A DNA stretch of 9,105 nucleotides from JBGTKH01 sp041744735 (GTDB taxonomy: Bacteria > Planctomycetota > Planctomycetia > Pirellulales > Pirellulaceae). Within the stretch, counting starts at the first letter, position 1. The number at the start of each line of letters is the position of its first letter. Positions 1 through 5,528 of the stretch are shown here, piece by piece. The translations under genes and the position numbers were made by a program. The stretch spans positions 1 to 9,105 of the forward strand of contig JBGTKH010000547.1 of the NCBI GenBank assembly GCA_041744735.1, given 5' to 3'. The notes below the pieces were generated by a model. The model was not told the origin of the DNA and did no database searches. It saw only the letters and a program-made list of their open reading frames with translations.

Positions 1-791
1 CGACAGACGTTTACGAGGTCGATAAGGCGAATCAGCCGGTGACCATGAGATCGTAGACGGCTGTAAGATAGCCAGTGCGGGTGCGAAAAGTACGAGTACC
101 GTGCCAAATCTTGTTGCTTTCCAAAATTGCCTTCGACGACAAGGTCCACAGCCCTCGGCAAGAGCTCACGTCCAAGGCGCGCCAAGCCTGCGAACAGGGC
201 GAAGGCGGAGATCCCCTCCGGGATCGTGCATTGCTGTTGGAGCAGAATGTTTCCCTCATCGAAGCGCTCGGTTAAGTAGTGAATGGTGGTCCCCGTCATT
301 GATTCACCGCGGGCAAGAACCCATAAGTAAGGGGCAAGCCCCGCATATGCAGGTAGCAAAGATGAATGGATGTTGATACCGCCAAGCCTCGACATTTCGC
401 GTAGCCGCTTGCGAATGCGCTGGGGGCAGCTTACGGATACCAGAACATCAGTGTTACGCCCCTCGACGAATCGCTCAACCTCGTCGGTGTTAACGGAGGG
501 AGTGACTAAATAAGGAATTCGACGGCGTTTCACGACGTCGAGGACTTCCCACTCGCGGCGCGTAACAAGGTGGACCGCCTTGAAGAAGATATAAATGAAT
601 AGTTTATAGAGGAGATAGGGGGGCGTCGTTACCTTCGCCAGACGCCAGAGAGCTCGAAATCCAGTGTAGCCTCCGTAGTCGCCGTTCACTACCACGACGC
701 CGCATACGCGATGTTGGCTGCCGTCGAATAGTTGCTGAAGAATGAGATTTGCGAAAAAATTACCGTTGGTGACCACGACGATGTTGGCCAT
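1..791 (-). CDS. Formyltransferase family protein (N10-formyl-THF dependent), 3'-partial
   Basis: The gene starts at an ATG with a strong ribosome-binding site and stays open for 263 codons to the window edge, so its end is missing. It begins MANIVVVTNGNFFANLIL, a Rossmann-like first strand. The formyl_trans_N signature follows: GINIHSSLLPAYAGLAPYLW (138-157), then GESMTGTTIHYLTERFDEGNIL (162-183). The catalytic Asn-x-His (Asn140, His142) and Asp (Asp178) of the 10-formyltetrahydrofolate formyltransferases, as in glycinamide ribonucleotide and methionyl-tRNA formyltransferases, are all present, as is SLLPxxxG. A hydrophobic stretch at 58-74 (YLLYKLFIYIFF and neighbours) is unusual for a soluble formyltransferase and may be a membrane or partner contact. 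RYSYFSHPHW (231-240) resembles the segment near the C-terminus in the family, so most of the protein is probably here. In a glycan locus the likely job is N-formylation of an amino sugar, as in VioF and WbkC. A methionyl-tRNA formyltransferase role is less likely because of the context and the divergent sequence. Confidence 0.85.
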   Translation of the reverse strand, partial: MANIVVVTNGNFFANLILQQLFDGSQHRVCGVVVVNGDYGGYTGFRALWRLAKVTTPPYLLYKLFIYIFFKAVHLVTRREWEVLDVVKRRRIPYLVTPSVNTDEVERFVEGRNTDVLVSVSCPQRIRKRLREMSRLGGINIHSSLLPAYAGLAPYLWVLARGESMTGTTIHYLTERFDEGNILLQQQCTIPEGISAFALFAGLARLGRELLPRAVDLVVEGNFGKQQDLARYSYFSHPHWLSYSRLRSHGHRLIRLIDLVNVC

Positions 792-797
792 TGATTG

Positions 798-803
798 CTC
801 CTT
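798..803 (-). promoter_or_regulatory. Ribosome-binding site of the formyltransferase gene
   Basis: The minus strand reads AAGGAG followed by 6 nt and then the ATG at 791. This is the strongest Shine-Dalgarno in the window and confirms that start. It suggests that this gene, separated by 110 bp from the previous one, is translated independently. Confidence 0.75.
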
Positions 804-869
804 GAAAAGTCTTCCTCGGGATCTTGGAGGGGCATACCGCCGACGTCTCAACAACCAATCTCCTGCTCG

Positions 870-889
870 ATCACCGCTGTGGCGATGAT
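870..889 (-). other. Small hairpin in the 110-bp gap after the WcaI-like glycosyltransferase
   Basis: On the minus strand ATCATCGC and GCGGTGAT pair over 8 positions (one G·U) around the loop CACA, starting 12 bp after the stop codon at 902. No T-tract follows, so it is at best a weak or factor-dependent terminator or an mRNA-stability hairpin. The rest of the gap (792-869) holds only the ribosome-binding site of the formyltransferase; no convincing promoter was found. Confidence 0.25.
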
Positions 890-901
890 TCCGGTGGCTG
901 G

Positions 902-2191
902 TCAGGCGGCGTGTTTCCGTGAAGTCACTTCCTGGGGCTGCGGTTCGGCCGACGCGGCCGTCCCCGTGGCGGATTCGAGGATCGAGATCAACTTGGGAAG
1001 GCAGACTTTTCGGGAGCAGTGACGTTCGGCATAGGCCCGCCCCCGGTTCCCCAAATCCGACAAGACGTCCGGGTGAACGCGCCACGTGCGGATTTGCTCC
1101 ACGAATTGCGCGGGTGACTCCGGCGGTATGCAAACGCCGCAGCGGGCGTCGGCGATCAGGCGGGCGGTTGGCGAGTCCGCCTCGACGGCCGCCAACACCG
1201 GTCGTCCGGCCAACATGTACGCAATCAACTTGGAAGGCACCGAGGTGACGGCCGCCGAGCGGCGTGTGGGAAGGACCAGCACGTCGGCGGCCGCATGCAC
1301 GTCATTGATTTCCTCTGGCCGCCACGGGTAATGAAATCGTACGTTCGTCAATTGGCAGTCTCGGGCGCGGGCCTCCAACACCGAGCGTTGGCTGCCGTCA
1401 CCTGCGACGACGAACAAGACACTCGGGTTGTCTCGAAGCAACTCCGCGGCGTCCAACAGCAACTCCACTCCAGCAACGTTGCCGACGTTGCCCGCATACA
1501 TCGCGATGAATTGATCGGCGGCGATGCCTTGCGAGCGGCGGTACCAGCCGACTCGCGCACCAGGAATAACCCGCGATTCATCCATCCAGTTGGAGACCAC
1601 GTGTATTCTCTCGCGGGGCACGCCACGCTGGGTGTGATAGAAGTCTGCGAACTGTTGCGAGATGGCGACCAAGGCCGTGGCACGGTGGGCCACGCCCCGG
1701 TCGATCCGCTTGAGCAGCCACGGGATCGGACCCGCCATCGGCAGTTTTCCCAACGTTAATGCCGCCTCGGGGTGAATGTCCTGGACGCTCCACACGAACG
1801 GTATCCGGCGAGCACGGCAGACGCGTGATAACAAATCGGCAGCAAACAGGGGCCAGATATTGGCGTAGACCACGTCGGCTTTTTCCATCATTGCGCTTAG
1901 CGACGCGGTCAGGCCAAAGGAGACGTTTTCAAAAAAATGCTCGCACACCGTTCGGCGCGGGCTATGCGAGGAAAACGTGCGAATCAACTGGTAACCGGAC
2001 GAAGCCAACTCCGCTCGCCGCCACGAACGCCGGAATCCGTCGTAGAGCACTCCCCCCGGCCGGCTCGGAAAGGCGGTAATCACCGAGACGTCGTGGCCCG
2101 TGTCGACTAACTCGGCGGCTAGTTCGGCACTCGTCGTGGCCGAAGTCACCGGCTCCGGCGGAAATACGCAACTGACAATTAGCATCCGCAT
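902..2191 (-). CDS. Glycosyltransferase family 4, WcaI/WbuB-like
   Basis: This glycosyltransferase is 429 residues long from the preferred start and probably builds the polysaccharide repeat unit in the cytoplasm. MLIVSCVFPPEP (3-14) and the following AELAAELVDTGHDVSVITAF match the opening of the WcaI/WbuB-type GT4 group. Further group features are VQDIHPEAA (136-144), AMYAGNVGN (230-238), VVAGDGSQR (261-269) and SVPSKLIAYMLAGRPVLA (317-334), which takes the place of the classical EX7E motif. The open frame extends to a TTG at 2206. The ATG at 2191 is preferred because GAGGAA (2199-2204) lies 7 nt ahead of it, while the TTG has no Shine-Dalgarno and would start inside a palindrome. Another ATG at 2185 is possible. 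The last 25 or so residues are polar and alanine-rich with no recognised motif. The donor may be an N-acetylated amino sugar as in WbuB relatives, but that is inference. Confidence 0.9.
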   Translation of the reverse strand: MRMLIVSCVFPPEPVTSATTSAELAAELVDTGHDVSVITAFPSRPGGVLYDGFRRSWRRAELASSGYQLIRTFSSHSPRRTVCEHFFENVSFGLTASLSAMMEKADVVYANIWPLFAADLLSRVCRARRIPFVWSVQDIHPEAALTLGKLPMAGPIPWLLKRIDRGVAHRATALVAISQQFADFYHTQRGVPRERIHVVSNWMDESRVIPGARVGWYRRSQGIAADQFIAMYAGNVGNVAGVELLLDAAELLRDNPSVLFVVAGDGSQRSVLEARARDCQLTNVRFHYPWRPEEINDVHAAADVLVLPTRRSAAVTSVPSKLIAYMLAGRPVLAAVEADSPTARLIADARCGVCIPPESPAQFVEQIRTWRVHPDVLSDLGNRGRAYAERHCSRKVCLPKLISILESATGTAASAEPQPQEVTSRKHAA

Positions 2192-2198
2192 GGCTGAG

Positions 2199-2204
2199 TT
2201 CCTC
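2199..2204 (-). promoter_or_regulatory. Ribosome-binding site deciding the start of the WcaI-like glycosyltransferase
   Basis: The minus strand reads GAGGAA here, 7 nt before the ATG at 2191. This supports that ATG over the upstream in-frame TTG at 2206, which overlaps this site. Confidence 0.65.
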
Positions 2205-2206
2205 AA

Positions 2207-2221
2207 GCGGGCTTAGCCCGC
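2207..2221. repeat. Short GC-rich palindrome spanning the glycosyltransferase stop codon
   Basis: The 15-bp sequence GCGGGCTTAGCCCGC has 7-bp perfect arms around a single central base. It covers the TAA stop of the upstream glycosyltransferase (2213-2215) and lies just before the ribosome-binding site of the next gene. With a 1-nt loop the full stem cannot form in RNA, but a shorter stem of about 5-6 bp could. A repetitive intergenic palindrome or a weak translational signal are both possible. Confidence 0.45.
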
Positions 2222-3403
2222 CGCACGAGTTCGTTTGTCCATCTGCCCCGCCAATAAGACCGCGCGCAGCGTCTGCCGCGCCATCTCCGCCTGATCCGGC
2301 AACTGCCTTGCGCGACGGGCCGCACGCTCGGAAAGCACGCGCTTCAGTCCCGGCGTGCCGAACAGTTGGGTTAACGCGCCAGCAATGTCCGTCGGATCGT
2401 AGGGATCGAAGTAGAGCACCGCGTCCGCCGCGACTTCCGGCATGGAACTTATCCGCGAACAAGCAATCGGTAGTCCCATCGACATGGCTTCCACCAACCC
2501 CGTCGGGCAATTCTCGCAAGTCGACGTGAAGACGAAGGCATCGCACCCGGCCTGAAGCGGTCGCACATCCGCATGTGGCACATCGCCCGTCAGCAGCACC
2601 TGCCGATCTGTCAGGCCAAGTTGGGTGATCAATGAGCGAATGCGGCGGGTGTAACTGGCTCCGCCGTTCAAGCCGCCGGCGAGAACGAGTTGCACGTCGT
2701 TGAGTGGCCCGTGACGCCGCGCCTGATCGAAGCCTTCGATCAACTGAGTGATGTTCTTATAAGGTTGTAAATGCGACACGGATAGCAGATACGGACGCCG
2801 AATCCCGTATTGCGATTCCAGCTCCGGCCGCGGTTCGTCCAGCGCTGCTTTCGGGCGGGTAGTCGACGTCCGGTAGATGACTTGGGTTCGTTCCGGCGCA
2901 ACGGGTACGTGCTGCCGAAATAGCTCACGGAAATGCTCGGACCCGAAAATGATTTTCTCGGCCCGCCCAGCACTCCACCGCATAAACACGCCGAGGAGCT
3001 GAAACCGCAGCCATCGCGACCAGCCGACGCAGTGCGGCGTAATCGACGGACTGAAGGGCGCTGCGTTTTGAAATGTGACCACGCAGGGAACCTGGGCCGA
3101 CAGCGGAAGCGTGTTTCCAGGACAAAACAACACATCCAACCGGTGGCGACGAATGTGAATTGGGAGCAGGAATTGCTCGACGAAAACCCGCGCTGCCAAT
3201 CCGCTGTCGGCACCCGAAAGCACCACCCGCTCGGCTGCCGCCGGCAGGACATGCTGAACACGTAGCAGCGTCTGGCGGCTAAGGAAGAACACCAAACGAT
3301 GGGCGGCAAACGTCCCGCTACGTTGCCATTCGTCAATCAGTTGGAGCAGATTGGTAAGACTGCCGCCACTCGCCTGAAATAATGCATTGATTCCGACTCG
3401 CAT
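2213..3403 (-). CDS. Glycosyltransferase family 4 (GT-B fold)
   Basis: This 396-residue cytoplasmic glycosyltransferase is expected to add one sugar to the growing repeat unit. The N-terminus MRVGINALFQASGGSLTNLL has the first strand and the glycine-containing loop of the GT-B acceptor domain. VIFGSEHFRELF-like sequence near 151-162 matches the inter-domain segment where GT4 enzymes usually have a 'VS.fs' motif. The donor domain begins at YLLSVSHLQPYKN (205-217), with the conserved lysine at 216, and continues to the EX7E motif in CENCPTGLVEAMSMG (Glu297, Glu305). YFDPYDPTDIA follows near 334-344. The usual HGVD-like hinge is replaced by YRTSTTRP (177-184), a minor oddity. The start ATG is preceded by AAGGTG with a short 4-nt spacing. 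It follows the amidotransferase after the 238-bp gap that holds the MITE-like element, and it ends 21 bp before the preferred start of the next glycosyltransferase. Sugar specificity is unknown. Confidence 0.92.
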   Translation of the reverse strand: MRVGINALFQASGGSLTNLLQLIDEWQRSGTFAAHRLVFFLSRQTLLRVQHVLPAAAERVVLSGADSGLAARVFVEQFLLPIHIRRHRLDVLFCPGNTLPLSAQVPCVVTFQNAAPFSPSITPHCVGWSRWLRFQLLGVFMRWSAGRAEKIIFGSEHFRELFRQHVPVAPERTQVIYRTSTTRPKAALDEPRPELESQYGIRRPYLLSVSHLQPYKNITQLIEGFDQARRHGPLNDVQLVLAGGLNGGASYTRRIRSLITQLGLTDRQVLLTGDVPHADVRPLQAGCDAFVFTSTCENCPTGLVEAMSMGLPIACSRISSMPEVAADAVLYFDPYDPTDIAGALTQLFGTPGLKRVLSERAARRARQLPDQAEMARQTLRAVLLAGQMDKRTRAAG

Positions 3404-3467
3404 ATTGCACCTTATAATCCACCGTCGGTCCGCAGTGAGCTTGACGTTTGGGCCCTGTTCAAAACCG

Positions 3468-3475
3468 GGACTGGC
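3468..3475. repeat. Left copy of probable target-site duplication
   Basis: The octamer GGACTGGC directly abuts the left terminal inverted repeat. It matches the octamer at 3627-3634 at 7 of 8 positions; the shared core is GACTGGC. Position and orientation suit a duplication made on insertion, but a match this short could be chance. Confidence 0.5.
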
Positions 3476-3626
3476 GGTAGTGTCCTAACAGTGTGTTGCG
3501 GCTCGGGTTGGGGGGCTGGGGCTGAGTCCGCGAAGCCCCAGATAACGATTGCGCTGGGGCTTCGCGGACTCAGCCCCAGCCACCTCTTGTTCAATCACGT
3601 GAGCATCACGCTGTGAGGACACTACC
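3476..3626. mobile_element. MITE-like non-autonomous element with terminal inverted repeats and central palindrome
   Basis: The sequence shows a nested inverted-repeat structure of 151 bp. The left end (3476-3499, starting GGTAGTGTCCT) and the right end (3603-3626, ending AGGACACTACC) are inverted repeats matching at 21 of 24 positions, with the outer 11 bp perfect. Between them sits a perfect 28-bp inverted repeat (3514-3541 and 3554-3581). Flanking octamers abut the ends exactly: GGACTGGC at 3468-3475 and CGACTGGC at 3627-3634, identical at 7 of 8 bases, as expected of a target-site duplication. There is no room for a transposase and no convincing ORF inside. By analogy with miniature inverted-repeat elements it was probably mobilised in trans; the transposase family is not recognised. 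It lies between the amidotransferase and the next glycosyltransferase and, if co-transcribed, would form a large folded RNA. Confidence 0.7.
3514..3581. repeat. Perfect 28-bp inverted repeat with 12-nt loop (strong hairpin/cruciform)
   Basis: The arms 3514-3541 and 3554-3581 are exact reverse complements, separated by 12 nt (3542-3553). After one mismatch the pairing continues outward for two more G:C pairs (3511-3512 with 3583-3584). Each arm is itself partly palindromic: GGGGCT and AGCCCC within one arm can pair around a loop of about 10 nt, so the region can form either one long stem or two small hairpins. This resembles paired REP-type palindromes. No T-run follows the stem on either strand, so it is not a canonical intrinsic terminator, although such a stem could still protect the 3' end of the upstream message or slow polymerase. 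Confidence 0.9.
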
Positions 3627-3634
3627 CGACTGGC
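3627..3634. repeat. Right copy of probable target-site duplication
   Basis: The octamer CGACTGGC directly abuts the right terminal inverted repeat and mirrors the octamer at 3468-3475 with one mismatch in the first base. It ends 7 bp short of the amidotransferase stop codon, so the insertion did not disrupt that gene in its present form. Confidence 0.5.
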
Positions 3635-3641
3635 AGTGGTA

Positions 3642-5513
3642 CTAAAGGGTTGCCCGGTAATGCCGCCTCCAGAGTTCGAAAATCGTCAAAGCAAACAATC
3701 GCTCCGCATTGCGCAACCCCCAGTCTTGACCGTTAAACAAGCTGCGGATCGCCGTCGGCGAGAAGATTGCCGGATCGGCATCCCGCAGAATCTCGCGAAA
3801 ACAGTCGCCCCAATTTCCACGCAACCAAGCTGAGAGGGGCAGAGAAAACCCCTGCTTTCGCTGCAAGTCGAGTTGCGCGGGCAGCAGCCTTTTGGCCAGC
3901 CGCCGAGGCAGGATTTTACGCTCAGTCGCCGTGGCTCGCAGCCGATCAGGGAGCCTGCCAAAGGCAAATTCAATGAGTTGACAGTCTAGAAACGGCGCCC
4001 GTATTTCGAGCGAAGCCAGCATACTGGCTCGGTCCACCTTGACCAGGATGTCATCACACAAATAGGTCAGAAAATCGACTGCCGTGGCTTGTCTTAGCGG
4101 CGTGTTAAAACGGGCGGCTATTTGACTCTTGTATACTTCTGGGTCGCTCTCCTGTGAACCAAGGACTAACTTTTGCCCAAGCAGTTTTTTTCGCCAAGCG
4201 GCATCGAAGTAGGTGTTAAAGCGTGCGACGCTAGTGCGGGAGTCCGCCAACAAAGCCCGCAGATAGTTCCGCCCTCTCAGCCCCTGGGGCAAGAGGCGAT
4301 CCACGGCCCCGCCCAATAATTGTCGGAGCTCGTGCGGTATCCAGCGTTGCTGCCGCTGCACGCGCAGAATCCAGGCGTGTTGCAAGTAACCCGCAAATAG
4401 TTCGTCGCCGCCGTCGCCCCCCAGTGCGACCGTGCAATGCTGGCGCACCAAACGCGAAACTAGAAAGGTGGGCACGATCGACGAATCCCCCAGCGGCTCG
4501 TCGAATTGAGCGGCCAACTGGGGCAAGAGATCGACGGTGCTCGCTTCCGCCGCCAGCTCGGTGTGCTCGGTGCCAAAGTGGCGAGCTACCAAGCGAGCGT
4601 AACGTGATTCGTCGTAGCCGCCATGGTTCGGAAACGAGATGTTGAACGTTCGCACGGGTTGGGTCGAAACCCGCGCCGCCATCGCGGTCACCAAACTCGA
4701 ATCAATGCCCCCGCTCAGTAAGACGCCCACCGGCACATCCGCGACTAATTGCCGCCGCACGCTCTGTTCCAGCAACTGCTCGAATTCGTGCAACATTTGC
4801 TCATCGTCGGCCGCCGGCTCCGCTTCAAAATCAGGTAGCTGCCAGTAGCGCCACGTGCGAATATCATCGCGCTGCACATCGTAAAGCAGGAAGTGGCCCG
4901 GCGGCAGCTTCCGCACTGCTTTCAGGATGCACAGCGAACCGGGAACATAACCGTACTGCAGGTAAGCGTGCAAGGCTTCCGGGTTGATGCGCCGCTCCAG
5001 GCCAGGATCGGCCATCAGCGCTTTCAATTCCGAGGCGAAGGCGAACTGGCCGGGCGAGTGCCGATAGAAGAGCGGCTTCTCGCCCGCCCGGTCACGGGCC
5101 AGGAAGAGGCGACGCTGCTGCTGGTCGAAAATGCCGAAGGCGAACATGCCGTTGAGGCGTGTGAGACATTCCACGCCCCATTCGCGATAGGAGGCCAACA
5201 ACACCTCCGTATCACTGGATGAACGAAAGGCGTGCCCACGCTGAGCCAGTTCTTGCCGCAGCTCCTGATAGTTATAGATTTCGCCATTAAAGGTAACGTG
5301 GTATCCGCCGCTGTGATCAGCCATCGGCTGGCGTCCCGCGGGCGTTAGATCGATGATCGCCAAGCGGCGCTGGGCCAGCCCCACACAACCGTCCGCCGAC
5401 CACCAGGAGCCAGAGTCGTCTGGCCCGCGATGCCGAAGGTTGTCGCGCATGGCGTCCAATGCCTCACGACACGACCACGGACTCGGGCCAGAAACGCCTA
5501 CGATTCCACACAT
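3642..5513 (-). CDS. asnB: Asparagine synthase (glutamine-hydrolysing)-type amidotransferase
   Basis: This 623-residue two-domain enzyme uses glutamine and ATP to amidate a carboxyl group. It is classically aspartate to asparagine, but in polysaccharide loci homologues are thought to amidate uronic acids or similar groups. The N-terminal class II glutaminase begins MCGIVGVSG, with Cys2 as the expected nucleophile once Met is removed. That fixes the start even though only a weak AGAAAG-type ribosome-binding site is seen. RHRGPDDSG (28-36), QRRLAIIDL (48-56), FNGEIYN (75-81) and SSSDTE (98-103) supply the known glutamine-binding positions. The synthetase domain has the ATP pyrophosphatase loop LLSGGIDSS (265-273), GDSSIVPTF (342-350) and GGDGGDELFAGY (365-376). 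All key residues appear present, so it should be active, and the length is normal. Its stop codon lies only 7 bp from the outer edge of the MITE-like element, and downstream genes resume after 238 bp. A housekeeping asparagine synthetase cannot be excluded, but the context favours a glycan role. Confidence 0.94.
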   Translation of the reverse strand: MCGIVGVSGPSPWSCREALDAMRDNLRHRGPDDSGSWWSADGCVGLAQRRLAIIDLTPAGRQPMADHSGGYHVTFNGEIYNYQELRQELAQRGHAFRSSSDTEVLLASYREWGVECLTRLNGMFAFGIFDQQQRRLFLARDRAGEKPLFYRHSPGQFAFASELKALMADPGLERRINPEALHAYLQYGYVPGSLCILKAVRKLPPGHFLLYDVQRDDIRTWRYWQLPDFEAEPAADDEQMLHEFEQLLEQSVRRQLVADVPVGVLLSGGIDSSLVTAMAARVSTQPVRTFNISFPNHGGYDESRYARLVARHFGTEHTELAAEASTVDLLPQLAAQFDEPLGDSSIVPTFLVSRLVRQHCTVALGGDGGDELFAGYLQHAWILRVQRQQRWIPHELRQLLGGAVDRLLPQGLRGRNYLRALLADSRTSVARFNTYFDAAWRKKLLGQKLVLGSQESDPEVYKSQIAARFNTPLRQATAVDFLTYLCDDILVKVDRASMLASLEIRAPFLDCQLIEFAFGRLPDRLRATATERKILPRRLAKRLLPAQLDLQRKQGFSLPLSAWLRGNWGDCFREILRDADPAIFSPTAIRSLFNGQDWGLRNAERLFALTIFELWRRHYRATL

Positions 5514-5528
5514 GGGTGCATCATCTTT

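Noticed and set aside
836..861. TTGGTT and TATGCC spaced 16 bp on the minus strand as a sigma-70 promoter for the formyltransferase
   Set aside because: Each box matches the consensus at only about half its positions, which is expected by chance in this composition.
1962..2546. 194-codon minus-strand open frame straddling two glycosyltransferase genes
   Set aside because: It overlaps two genes that carry clear GT4 motifs in other frames and has a glycine/arginine-rich composition typical of an out-of-frame reading.
3404..3430. TATAAG-like -10 promoter box just ahead of the glycosyltransferase start at 3403
   Set aside because: It lies about 7 nt from the ATG, which would give a nearly leaderless message, and no -35 box is found at a suitable distance; the AAGGTG overlapping it is better explained as a ribosome-binding site.
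3500..3525. G-rich run (GGG, six G, four G) as a G-quadruplex
   Set aside because: Only three separate runs of three or more G with usable loops are present, so a three-tier quadruplex is not supported; the G content is explained by the inverted-repeat arm.
3514..3581. Central hairpin read as an intrinsic terminator
   Set aside because: No run of T follows the stem on either strand, and the downstream genes continue in the same pathway and orientation.
3412..3594. A 60-codon minus-strand open frame within the intergenic gap
   Set aside because: It runs through the inverted-repeat element, has no ribosome-binding site I can see, and its low-complexity Pro/Ser/Arg-rich translation looks like GC-rich repeat sequence read as protein.
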